Shown piece after piece: positions 1-5,929 of a DNA stretch of 7,518 nt. How positions within the stretch are numbered: position 1 is the first letter of the stretch; every line of letters begins with the position of its first letter. The DNA comes from DATEZO01 sp035255485 (GTDB lineage Bacteria > Pseudomonadota > Gammaproteobacteria > Burkholderiales > Burkholderiaceae_D): contig DATEZO010000160.1 in NCBI GenBank assembly GCA_035255485.1, positions 1 to 7,518 on the forward strand. The letters are read 5' to 3'. The notes under the pieces were generated by a model. It was not told the DNA's origin, ran no database searches, and saw nothing but the letters and a program-made list of their open reading frames with translations. Made by a program: the position numbers and the translations under genes.

Positions 1-752
1 TCGAACCGGAAATCAGCATCTTCATGGCCATGGAGACGCCACGCGAACGCGCGGTCGCACTCGCGCCGCAGATCCGGCGCCTCGCCCAGCAAGGCAGCAG
101 CGCAGTCAAGCTCGAATTCGTTCCGCGCGAGCGCGCGCTGACCTTGCTCAAGGACCGCAGCGGCATTGCCGATGCGATTACCGCATTGGGCGAGAATCCG
201 CTGCCGGACGGCTACGTCCTGAAGCTGGCGGGCTTTCAGGATACTTCGCAGGCGGTCCAGGTCGATAACCTCGCCGCGCAACTGAAAGCCTTGCCGGGCG
301 TCGAATACGTGCAGGTCGATTCGGCCTGGGTCAAACGCCTTGCGGCCCTGATGCACGTTTTGCGGCTTGCTCTTCTTTTCCTTGCAACAACATTAGGCGT
401 CGTGGTGGTGGCGGTGGTATTCAATACGATTCGGCTACAAGTAATGACGCAGCGCGAGGAAATCGAGGTATGCCGGATGTTCGGTGCGACCGATGCGTTT
501 ATCTGTCGTCCGTTCTACTATATGGGCGCGCTGCTTGGCTTGATCGCCGGCGCCTTGGCGCTTGGCGTCGTGGCGCTGGCGCTGCATCCGCTGAATGCTG
601 CCGTGGCCGATTTCGCGCGCCTGTATGCATCCGAGTTCCGCCTGACCCCGCTGGATTTCACCAATACGCTGGCATTACTGACAATCAGCGCGGGTATGGG
701 CTTGCTTGGCGCCCTGTTTTCGGTAAAAAAACATCTGGCGCACCTTTCCTGA
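1..752 (+). CDS. ftsX: Cell-division permease-like protein FtsX (5' end missing)
   Basis: FtsX is the membrane subunit of the FtsE-FtsX complex at the division site, which in characterised bacteria uses ATP hydrolysis by FtsE to switch on peptidoglycan amidases through a periplasmic partner. The gene enters from the left edge; the frame is open from base 3 and reads EPEISIFMAME, so the ATG at 24 is internal. The first ~105 visible residues match the periplasmic domain that follows the first membrane helix, which lies outside the window. Three hydrophobic segments follow, at about residues 110-133, 164-188 and 212-233 counted from the ATG at 24. Between the first two is the REEIEVCRMFGAT segment typical of FtsX/MacB-type permeases. 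The protein ends normally with TGA at 750-752. About 250 of an expected ~300 residues are present. ftsE would be expected upstream. Confidence is high from the combination of domain layout and rpoH neighbour. Confidence 0.93.
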   Translation, partial: EPEISIFMAMETPRERAVALAPQIRRLAQQGSSAVKLEFVPRERALTLLKDRSGIADAITALGENPLPDGYVLKLAGFQDTSQAVQVDNLAAQLKALPGVEYVQVDSAWVKRLAALMHVLRLALLFLATTLGVVVVAVVFNTIRLQVMTQREEIEVCRMFGATDAFICRPFYYMGALLGLIAGALALGVVALALHPLNAAVADFARLYASEFRLTPLDFTNTLALLTISAGMGLLGALFSVKKHLAHLS

Positions 753-819
753 AAGCCTGTATGAAGCTGCATTTGGCGAATGCACAAAGCGCCCTTTCTT
801 CTCGTTTATTTGATTGTTC

Positions 820-873
820 GCAATTATTGCTTTTGTGCTCGCAATAAAGTAGAAAAATTTAATTAATTGCAAT
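820..873. promoter_or_regulatory. Cluster of GCAAT/ATTGC half-sites upstream of rpoH
   Basis: Five copies of GCAAT or its complement lie within 54 bases: 820-824, 826-830 (inverted), 841-845, 866-870 (inverted) and 869-873. The first pair forms the near-perfect dyad GCAAT-T-ATTGC, and the last pair forms the 10-base palindrome AATTGCAATT at 865-874. TCGCAAT recurs exactly 21 bases apart (818 and 839), about two helical turns. The last palindrome covers the -35 element of the upstream candidate promoter. This looks like a binding site array for an unidentified regulator, but AT-rich promoter DNA can give such repeats by chance. Confidence 0.3.
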
Positions 874-895
874 TCCTCGATAGCGCAAATACTAT
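867..895 (+). promoter_or_regulatory. Candidate upstream sigma-70 promoter of rpoH
   Basis: The hexamer TTGCAA at 867-872 is separated by 17 bases from TACTAT at 890-895. Each matches four of six consensus positions, including the most conserved ones, and the spacer is optimal. Transcription would begin near 902, placing the CIRCE operator at about +16 to +42. HrcA bound there could block elongation, and the operator would also be transcribed as a hairpin in the leader. This is inferred from sequence only. Confidence 0.4.
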
Positions 896-916
896 CTTCA
901 CGGTTAATAATCCTGA

Positions 917-943
917 TTAGCACTCTTACCCGGAGAGTGCTAA
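917..943. promoter_or_regulatory. CIRCE operator (HrcA binding site) upstream of rpoH
   Basis: The arms TTAGCACTC (917-925) and GAGTGCTAA (935-943) are perfect inverted repeats around a 9-base spacer. This matches the canonical CIRCE element at every arm position. CIRCE is bound by the repressor HrcA, whose activity depends on the GroE chaperonin, and it normally controls groESL and dnaK operons. Here it lies 69 bases before the rpoH start codon, and its right arm touches a TATAAT box. The nearest downstream gene on either strand is rpoH, so the operator most likely controls sigma-32 synthesis. The operator identity is seen directly; the regulatory effect is inference. Confidence 0.95.
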
Positions 944-949
944 TATAAT
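944..949 (+). promoter_or_regulatory. Candidate -10 box abutting CIRCE, proximal rpoH promoter
   Basis: TATAAT, a perfect sigma-70 -10 element, starts on the base after the CIRCE right arm. Transcription would start near 956, giving a ~57-base leader. The -35 position falls within the operator (921-926, CACTCT at 17-base spacing) and is a poor match to TTGACA. No TGn extension precedes the -10 box. The promoter would therefore be weak or need help, and HrcA on CIRCE would exclude RNA polymerase sterically. Confidence 0.55.
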
Positions 950-962
950 TGTGAAATAAGCG

Positions 963-996
963 GATCGCCCCCCCCTGAAGGCGGTCTTAGCTCAGG
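963..996 (+). promoter_or_regulatory. Possible structured rpoH leader (hairpins or pseudoknot)
   Basis: GATCGCC at 963-969 can pair with GGCGGTC at 980-986 (seven pairs, one of them G-U). CCTGA, within the loop at 974-978, can pair with TCAGG at 992-996. The two stems are nested in the crossing order of an H-type pseudoknot, with connecting loops of 4, 1 and 5 bases. A run of eight C (968-975) lies in the first loop and stem. The structure ends five bases before the AAGGAG ribosome binding site (1002-1007), so it could affect initiation on rpoH mRNA. Short complementary arms of this size also occur by chance. Confidence 0.22.
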
Positions 997-1012
997 AAGT
1001 TAAGGAGAAATA

Positions 1013-1903
1013 ATGAGAGCACAATCTGCACTGGTTCCTAGTGGAAATCACGCATTGGCGCTCGGTTTTCCAGGCAATCTGGGCAATATCGAAGCGTATA
1101 TCTCGGCTGTGAACCGCGTTCCCATGCTCACGCATGAGGAAGAAACGTCGCTTGCACACCGCTTGCGGGATCAGAACGATCTGGGAGCCGCGCAAAAGCT
1201 GGTGATGTCGCACCTGCGGCTGGTCGTGTCGATCGCCCGCGGCTATCTCGGCTATGGCTTGCCGCATGCCGACCTGATCCAGGAAGGCAATATCGGCTTG
1301 ATGAAAGCGGTGAAGCGTTTTGACCCGGACCAGGGCGTGCGACTGGTGTCGTATGCGATGCACTGGATCAAGGCCGAAATTCACGAGTACATCCTGAAGA
1401 ACTGGCGCCTGGTGAAGGTCGCAACGACCAAGGCGCAGCGCAAGCTGTTCTTCAATCTGCGCAGCCATAAGGAAAGCCTGGATGCGATGACGCCGGCCCA
1501 GGTCGACGACTTGGCCAGGGAGCTCAACGTCAAGCGCGAGGATGTGATCGAAATGGAAACCCGCATGTCGGGCCACGATATTGCGCTGGATGCACCGAGC
1601 GATGATGAAGACGACAAGTTCGCGCCGATCGCCTACCTGTCGTCCGAGGTCAATGAGCCGACCAGAGAGTTGGAAGCGCGCCAGTATGACCGGCTGCAGT
1701 CTGAAGGGTTGGGCGCCGCGCTGGATAAGCTCGACCCGCGCTCGCGCCGTATCGTGGAAGCGCGCTGGCTGGCTAACGACGAAGGTTCGGGCGCCACGCT
1801 GCATGAGCTGGCCGACGAGTTCGGCGTGTCGGCCGAACGCATCCGCCAGATCGAAAGCGCCGCTCTGAAGAAAATGAAAGGCACGCTCGCGGCATACGCG
1901 TGA
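1013..1903 (+). CDS. rpoH: RNA polymerase heat-shock sigma factor RpoH (sigma-32)
   Basis: RpoH directs RNA polymerase to heat-shock promoters for chaperone and protease genes. The 296-residue protein has the usual length. Region 2 is clear at about 86-128 (DLIQEGNIGLMKAVKRFDP and the following YAMHWIKAEI). The family-specific RpoH box QRKLFFNLR lies at 142-150 and separates it from housekeeping and stationary-phase sigma factors. The region 4.2 helix-turn-helix (LHELADEFGVSAERIRQIE) is at 263-281. An acidic linker, APSDDEDDK, at 194-202 lies between the core segments. The ATG at 1013 is supported by AAGGAG at 1002-1007 with five-base spacing. Upstream lie a perfect CIRCE site and two candidate promoters, so synthesis is probably under HrcA control, in addition to the family's usual chaperone-dependent control of protein activity and stability. 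A strong terminator follows 22 bases after the stop codon. Confidence 0.98.
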   Translation: MRAQSALVPSGNHALALGFPGNLGNIEAYISAVNRVPMLTHEEETSLAHRLRDQNDLGAAQKLVMSHLRLVVSIARGYLGYGLPHADLIQEGNIGLMKAVKRFDPDQGVRLVSYAMHWIKAEIHEYILKNWRLVKVATTKAQRKLFFNLRSHKESLDAMTPAQVDDLARELNVKREDVIEMETRMSGHDIALDAPSDDEDDKFAPIAYLSSEVNEPTRELEARQYDRLQSEGLGAALDKLDPRSRRIVEARWLANDEGSGATLHELADEFGVSAERIRQIESAALKKMKGTLAAYA

Positions 1904-1925
1904 GGGCGCTCGCCCCATCTGCCTG

Positions 1926-1960
1926 AAAAAAAGGCGCTCCCGGTGGAGCGCCTTTTTCTT
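1926..1960. terminator. Bidirectional intrinsic terminator, rpoH / sco
   Basis: GGCGCTCC (1933-1940) pairs with GGAGCGCC (1945-1952) around a CGGT tetraloop. The stem is extended by an A tract (1926-1932) facing a T tract (1953-1957). The T tract serves rpoH on the + strand, and the complement of the A tract serves the converging sco operon on the - strand. Confidence 0.93.
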
Positions 1961-1988
1961 TACGCGGTCCGGTTCGAGTTGCTGCCGT

Positions 1989-2618
1989 CTACGACAGCAG
2001 CAGTTTCAAGTCGTGCGCAACCGGTTCGGCCCCTTGCCCATGTCGCACAAACAGGCGCAGATGCCCCTGCGGGTCGAACACATAGCTGCCCGCCGTGTGG
2101 TCGAGCGTGTAGCTGCCCGGTTCCTTGCCAGGCACCTTCTGATAAAACACCTTGAATTCCTTCGCGACCTTTTCGGTTGCGGCCTTGTCTCCCACGAGAC
2201 CGAGGAAACGCGGGTCGAAGGCGGGAACGTACTTGGCCAGCAACTCCGGCGTGTCGCGTTCGGGATCGAGCGTGATGAAAATGACCTGTACCCGGTCGGC
2301 GAGCGGCCCAAGCTGTTGCATCACACTCGCCATTTCCGCCATCGTAGTCGGGCAGACATCCGGGCATTGCGTGTAGCCGAAGAACACGACGACCGCTTTT
2401 CCCTTGAAATCAGCCAGCGACCGCATCTTGCCATTATAGTCCGGCAGCGCGAAATCCTTGGCGTAATCGAGGCCGGTCACGTCTGTGTTGGCGAACGCAG
2501 GCTTGGAAGGCGACAGGAATGCCGGCCCGCCATCACCCTGCTTGCCACAGCCGCAAAGTGCCAGTGCGGAAAGAGCAAGCGCGCAGGCGCTCAAGGCGTT
2601 CCGGGAAAAAAAGTTCAT
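1989..2618 (-). CDS. sco: SCO1/SenC-family copper chaperone, predicted lipoprotein
   Basis: Sco proteins have a thioredoxin-like fold and deliver copper, or reduce the cysteines, for the CuA site of cytochrome c oxidase subunit II on the outer face of the inner membrane. The 209-residue protein has the family's key residues: C85 and C89 in CPDVC, and H174 in DHTAG. The sequence FFGYTQCPDVCP is characteristic. The N-terminus has a short signal peptide ending in LCGC, with C24 the likely lipidated residue, so the protein is probably anchored by lipid rather than by a retained helix. It is the last gene of the operon. ctaB ends with TGA one base before this ATG (TGA-T-ATG), and no convincing Shine-Dalgarno sequence precedes it, so translation is probably coupled to ctaB. 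A bidirectional terminator follows. Confidence 0.95.
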   Translation of the reverse strand: MNFFSRNALSACALALSALALCGCGKQGDGGPAFLSPSKPAFANTDVTGLDYAKDFALPDYNGKMRSLADFKGKAVVVFFGYTQCPDVCPTTMAEMASVMQQLGPLADRVQVIFITLDPERDTPELLAKYVPAFDPRFLGLVGDKAATEKVAKEFKVFYQKVPGKEPGSYTLDHTAGSYVFDPQGHLRLFVRHGQGAEPVAHDLKLLLS

Positions 2619-2619
2619 A

Positions 2620-3504
2620 TCAGAATTTCAAATAATGATCGACCAGCAATGCCGCAAACAGCAGTGACAGGTAGACGATCGAATAGGCAAAAGTCTGGCG
2701 TGCGAGAAGATCATTGTAATGCCGCCACATGCGCCAAGCATACCAGAGGAAAATCGCGCCGAGCACGGCGGCGCTGGCAAGATAGATCCAGCCGCTCATG
2801 CCCACCGCAAATGGCAGCATCGTGGTCGCAACCAGCACAATGGTGTAGAGCCAGATGTGGAAACCCGTGAATTCCAGACCATGCGTGATCGGCAGCATTG
2901 GCAATCCGGATTTTGCGTAATCGTCGCGCCGGTACATCGCGAGCGACCAGAAATGCGGCGGGGTCCAGACAAAAATGATCAGCACCAGTATCCACGCCTG
3001 CATCGGCACGTCGTTGGCCACCGCTGCCCAGCCGAGCGCCGGCGGCATCGCGCCGGACAGTCCGCCGATCACGATATTCTGCGGCGTGGCGGGCTTGAGG
3101 ATCATCGTGTAAATCACCGCGTAGCCGACGAAGGTGGCGAAGGTCAGCCACATGGTGAGCGGATTGACGAAAATGAACAGCACCCACATGCCGACGCCGC
3201 CGATGACGCCGGAAAACAGCAGTGTCTGCAGTGCGGAGATCTCGCCGCGCGCCAGCGGACGGCGCGCGGTACGCGCCATGCGCGAATCGATCTCGCGTTC
3301 GACCAGGCAATTGACGGCGAATGCCGCGCCGGCCAAGAGCCAGATACCGATGGTGCCGGCCACAACGACCTTCCAGTCGGGCAAATCGGGCGTGGCGAGG
3401 AACATGCCGATGACAGCGCAGAACACGGCCAGTTGCGTGACGCGCGGCTTGGTAAGCGCCCAGTATTGGGAAAGACGGTTGGGATGAACGGTCAGTGTAG
3501 TCAC
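2620..3504 (-). CDS. ctaB: Heme O synthase (protoheme IX farnesyltransferase)
   Basis: CtaB, also called CyoE or Cox10, transfers a farnesyl group to the vinyl group of heme B to make heme O, the substrate of CtaA. It belongs to the UbiA prenyltransferase family and has about nine membrane helices. The first aspartate-rich motif spans residues 65-84: N65, E69, D73, M76, R78-T79 and R82-P83 (NCLVEREID). The loop LKPATPQNIVIGG at 137-149 and the second motif YRRDDYAKSGLPMLP at 191-205 (D194, D195, K198) are typical. The 294-residue length is normal. The start is GTG at 3504-3502; an overlapping ATG at 3515 is out of frame, and the next in-frame ATG is 33 codons further. Seven bases separate it from ctaA. 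The enzyme acts directly before CtaA in heme A synthesis, which explains the pairing. Confidence 0.97.
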   Translation of the reverse strand: MTTLTVHPNRLSQYWALTKPRVTQLAVFCAVIGMFLATPDLPDWKVVVAGTIGIWLLAGAAFAVNCLVEREIDSRMARTARRPLARGEISALQTLLFSGVIGGVGMWVLFIFVNPLTMWLTFATFVGYAVIYTMILKPATPQNIVIGGLSGAMPPALGWAAVANDVPMQAWILVLIIFVWTPPHFWSLAMYRRDDYAKSGLPMLPITHGLEFTGFHIWLYTIVLVATTMLPFAVGMSGWIYLASAAVLGAIFLWYAWRMWRHYNDLLARQTFAYSIVYLSLLFAALLVDHYLKF

Positions 3505-3509
3505 TTGAA

Positions 3510-3513
3510 CCTC
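3510..3513 (-). promoter_or_regulatory. Ribosome binding site of ctaB, overlapping the ctaA stop
   Basis: GAGG lies five bases before the GTG start of ctaB and shares bases with the ctaA stop codon (TGAGG). It supports the GTG start and suggests that ribosomes finishing ctaA re-initiate on ctaB. Confidence 0.6.
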
Positions 3514-4624
3514 ATGCGGCGGACAGATGGAGTGAAGAGCGGTCTGAAGCCACTTGCGCCGGCATCCGGACCTTATAGTTTAGCATTACAAGCAAAAGCA
3601 GCAGCAGCGCGGCGCCGCCGTTATGCGCGACCGCAAGCGCCAGCGGCCATTTCAGGAAAATGGTCGACAGCCCCGTGGCGAGCTGCACGCCGAGCACCAG
3701 GAACAGCCAGCGCGCAGTCTTTTGCATGCCGCCAATGCCAATTGCCTTATGCGCCAGCCAGGCGACAAACAATGCCACGACAAAGGCGAAGCTGCGATGC
3801 GTCCAGTGAATGGCGGTCAATGCGGGAAACGGCAGGAATTCGCCGCCGGAAGTCATGCCCAGATGGCGCCACAGGGTGAAGCCATTGGCAAAATCCATGT
3901 CCGGAATCGCCTTGCCATGACAGAGAGGAAAATCCAGGCAAGCCAGTGCGGCGTAATTGGTGCTGACCCAGCCGCCGAACGCGACCTGCAGCGCGAGCAG
4001 CATCAACGCGAAAGCCGCCGGCAAGCGCAATGGGGCAGCGGCAGCGGCGACCGGCGCATGCTCGCTCTGGCGCGCCGCCAGCCATGTCAGCATCGCCAGC
4101 AGGCTCAATCCGAGCAGCAAATGCGTCGTCACAATAACGGGTTGCAATTTCAACGTCACGGTCCATGCGCCGAATGCTCCCTGCAGGCAAACCAGCCCCA
4201 GCAGCAGCGTAGGCAGCAGCGGTGAAAACCGGTTGTCTTTCCGCCCCGACCGAATCCAGGCACGCCAGGCGACGATGGTGAGCGACACGATCAGCACCCC
4301 GACACCCATCGCGAGATAGCGGTGAATCATTTCGATCCACGCCTTCATGACGGTCACCGGCCCGGCCGGCATGGCCGCTTGCGCCGCGCTGATGTGCGCG
4401 TGCGCCTGCAGCGGATTGGCGTGGCCGTAGCAGCCCGGCCAATCGGGACAGCCGAGGCCGGAATCGGTCAGGCGCGTGAAGGCGCCGAACATGATCAGAT
4501 CAAAGGTGAGAAACAGCGTGGCCCAGACCAGCTTGCGGTACTTGTTCTTGTCGCCGGAGGTCCAGACCACGGTCAACGGCAGCAGCGCGGCGAGAATGCC
4601 GGTGAGCGCCAGTTGAATCAGCAT
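3512..4624 (-). CDS. ctaA: Heme A synthase (COX15/CtaA family)
   Basis: CtaA oxidises the C8 methyl group of heme O to a formyl group, giving the heme A used by aa3-type oxidases. From the ATG at 4624 the protein has 370 residues, with eight or nine hydrophobic segments. Four histidines at the expected family positions are visible: H101 in WIEMIHRY (the ExxHR motif, with E98), H168 in TTHLLLG, H276 in IHWTHRS and H334 in VAHNGG. Two extracytoplasmic cysteine pairs are present, C59/C65 (GCPDWPGC) and C229/C235 (ACLDFPLC), as in the cysteine-containing class of CtaA. The open frame continues upstream to 4789, but those 55 codons lie inside the upstream gene and are rich in polar residues. The ATG at 4624 has a good ribosome binding site. 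The C-terminal run of six leucines (341-345 region) is part of the last helix. Confidence 0.96.
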   Translation of the reverse strand: MLIQLALTGILAALLPLTVVWTSGDKNKYRKLVWATLFLTFDLIMFGAFTRLTDSGLGCPDWPGCYGHANPLQAHAHISAAQAAMPAGPVTVMKAWIEMIHRYLAMGVGVLIVSLTIVAWRAWIRSGRKDNRFSPLLPTLLLGLVCLQGAFGAWTVTLKLQPVIVTTHLLLGLSLLAMLTWLAARQSEHAPVAAAAAPLRLPAAFALMLLALQVAFGGWVSTNYAALACLDFPLCHGKAIPDMDFANGFTLWRHLGMTSGGEFLPFPALTAIHWTHRSFAFVVALFVAWLAHKAIGIGGMQKTARWLFLVLGVQLATGLSTIFLKWPLALAVAHNGGAALLLLLLVMLNYKVRMPAQVASDRSSLHLSAA

Positions 4625-4632
4625 ATGACGAG

Positions 4633-4637
4633 CTCCT
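4633..4637 (-). promoter_or_regulatory. Ribosome binding site that decides the ctaA start
   Basis: AGGAG lies eight bases before the ATG at 4624 and overlaps the TAG stop of the upstream SCO-like gene (TAGGAG). It supports this start over the longer open frame and points to translational coupling. Confidence 0.75.
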
Positions 4638-5229
4638 ATCCGATGCGCGAGGCTTTCAGCAGTTTCACGATATCTTTCTTGATCTTGTTGGGATCGGCAT
4701 CCTTTGGAAAGCGCATCATCAGGTTGCCAAGAGGATCGATTATGTAGAGATGGTCGCTTGGGGCGGTGCCGGCATCGGTCGGAAGCCATCCCTTGACCGC
4801 CTCCGCGCTAGCCCGCAGCATGCGGGTTCCGTCATACTCGCGCATCAGCATCGTTTCGATCGGCTGTGCGTCGGTGATCAGCCACACGCGCTCGATACGC
4901 TCCATGTCCTTGCCCTGCGCCAGGCGCAGCTGGCGCATTTCATACAGTTTCTTGCGGCATGCATCGGCACAGTCGGCATCGTCCACGGAAAGCATGACCC
5001 ACTTGCCTTTATATGCGCGCAACGCGGCCGGCGTACCGTCCAGTGCGGAAGTCGCAAGCGTTGCGGGTATCGGATACGTGCGCGGATCGATCAGGGTGCC
5101 GTAGTTGGTTCGGCTTTGCGGCTTGATCACGTAATAGGTGAAATAGGAAGCGATCACCGGCGCAGCACAGACTGCGAGAATGGCAAAGAGTTTCCATCTT
5201 CCTGACGGACGCTGTTTATTTTGTTCCAC
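4636..5229 (-). CDS. Membrane-anchored SCO-like protein of the oxidase assembly operon
   Basis: This 197-residue protein is of a type usually annotated only as a hypothetical membrane protein. It has a short basic N-terminus, one membrane helix at about 13-36, and a periplasmic domain. That domain resembles Sco: a beta-strand KWVMLSVDDADC leads into C87-ADA-C91, the same CxxxC spacing as in Sco. Near the C-terminus, SDHLYIIDPLGNLMMRF (158-174, with H160) parallels DHTAGSYVFDPQGHLRLF of the sco gene product at the end of this operon, with a three-residue gap. The putative copper/thiol triad C87, C91, H160 is thus complete. The start is GTG at 5229, 14 bases inside surf1, with AGGA seven bases upstream; no other in-frame start is near. 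Its place between surf1 and ctaA supports a role in oxidase maturation, perhaps as a thiol reductase or second copper carrier. The exact function is inference. Confidence 0.85.
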   Translation of the reverse strand: MEQNKQRPSGRWKLFAILAVCAAPVIASYFTYYVIKPQSRTNYGTLIDPRTYPIPATLATSALDGTPAALRAYKGKWVMLSVDDADCADACRKKLYEMRQLRLAQGKDMERIERVWLITDAQPIETMLMREYDGTRMLRASAEAVKGWLPTDAGTAPSDHLYIIDPLGNLMMRFPKDADPNKIKKDIVKLLKASRIG

Positions 5230-5929
5230 GTCGAAATCCTGTCACAACAAAAAATATCATTGCAGTTGCCGCCAGTGCATACCACTGGAATGCATAGCCG
5301 CGATGCCTGTCCGCCCCGCTCGACGGGCGTGGCCAGTCGCGTATCAATCCGTCGTGCATATCGTTCAGCTGTTCAAGCATCAGCGGCGCCAGAGGAAGCT
5401 TACTGGCCTCGGCAAATTCCCGCAGATCCACGTTCTGTACAATCGCGCCCGGATGCAAGGGCTCGGCGCGCCCCAGTTGCAGCACATGCCCGGGATTACG
5501 CTGAAGGCGACCTTCGATTTCGGTCATGCCCGCAGGCGTCGCGATGACCGGCAGCCTAGTGCGATCGGCAACGTCACGCTGGACCCAACCGCGCGCCACC
5601 AGCACATACTGATCTGACGCCACCAGCCGGAACGGCATCAGCACGTAAAAGCCGGCAGCTCCATGGTAAGGGCGATTATCGAGATATAGCGGCCAGTCAC
5701 GTACGAACTCGCCCCGCAAAATCGCATGCCGGTACTCCATGTCGCCGCCGCCGGGCATAGCGGCCGCGAGCGACAGCGGCGGCGCAGCCTCGCGCGCAAC
5801 CATGCGTGCCTCGATGGCTTCCTTTTCCAGCGCGCGCCGGGTCTGCCATTGCCCCAGCGCGATTCCAATGGCGGCAGCGGCCAGCGCAGCTACAAAAGGA
5901 ATCCAGCGGAAGCGGAACGTGAATCGCAT
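5216..5929 (-). CDS. surf1: SURF1-family cytochrome oxidase assembly protein
   Basis: Surf1 assists formation of the aa3-type oxidase, probably by binding heme A and passing it to subunit I. The 237-residue protein has the family's hairpin layout, with a helix at about 9-27, a periplasmic domain, and a second helix at about 214-231. Family signatures are LGQWQTRR at 25-32, RGEFV at 72-76, NRPYHGAAGFYV at 85-96, VLVARGWV at 109-116 and HRGYAFQWYALA at 209-220. The ATG at 5929 lacks a clear Shine-Dalgarno sequence, but the hydrophobic N-terminus requires a start here. It is the first gene of the five-gene - strand operon. The ctaE terminator at 6228-6259 separates it from the upstream oxidase genes, so it needs its own promoter in the 76-base gap before 6006. 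Its last 14 bases overlap the next gene. Confidence 0.95.
   Translation of the reverse strand: MRFTFRFRWIPFVAALAAAAIGIALGQWQTRRALEKEAIEARMVAREAAPPLSLAAAMPGGGDMEYRHAILRGEFVRDWPLYLDNRPYHGAAGFYVLMPFRLVASDQYVLVARGWVQRDVADRTRLPVIATPAGMTEIEGRLQRNPGHVLQLGRAEPLHPGAIVQNVDLREFAEASKLPLAPLMLEQLNDMHDGLIRDWPRPSSGADRHRGYAFQWYALAATAMIFFVVTGFRRGTK
5237..5240 (-). promoter_or_regulatory. Ribosome binding site for the GTG start of the SCO-like gene
   Basis: AGGA lies within the surf1 coding sequence, seven bases before the GTG at 5229-5227. It is the main evidence for this unusual start codon. Confidence 0.5.

Noticed and set aside
775..793. Possible terminator hairpin after ftsX (GGCG...CGCC then CTTTCTT)
   Set aside because: Only four pairs with an 11-base loop and an interrupted T tract; too weak to call. 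Read-through from ftsX into rpoH cannot be excluded.
968..975. Run of eight C as a possible sequencing error or frameshift site
   Set aside because: It lies in untranslated leader, so no reading frame depends on it; the run is noted only as part of the leader structure.
992..1918. 308-codon open frame on the - strand opposite rpoH
   Set aside because: It mirrors rpoH almost exactly, has an Arg/His/Gln-rich composition typical of antisense frames in GC-rich genes, and resembles no family I know; rpoH is unambiguous.
3589..3612. GCA-rich trinucleotide stretch near the ctaA 3' end
   Set aside because: It encodes the poly-leucine part of the last membrane helix on the - strand and needs no explanation as a repeat element.
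2719..3879. 386-codon open frame on the + strand opposite ctaB and ctaA
   Set aside because: The protein would be highly polar, rich in Arg, His, Gln and Gly, with no domain. It spans two well-defined antisense genes and is a frame shadow.
4625..4789. N-terminal extension of ctaA by 55 codons
   Set aside because: It lies entirely within the upstream gene, is very polar, and is absent from the family; the ATG at 4624 has a good ribosome binding site.
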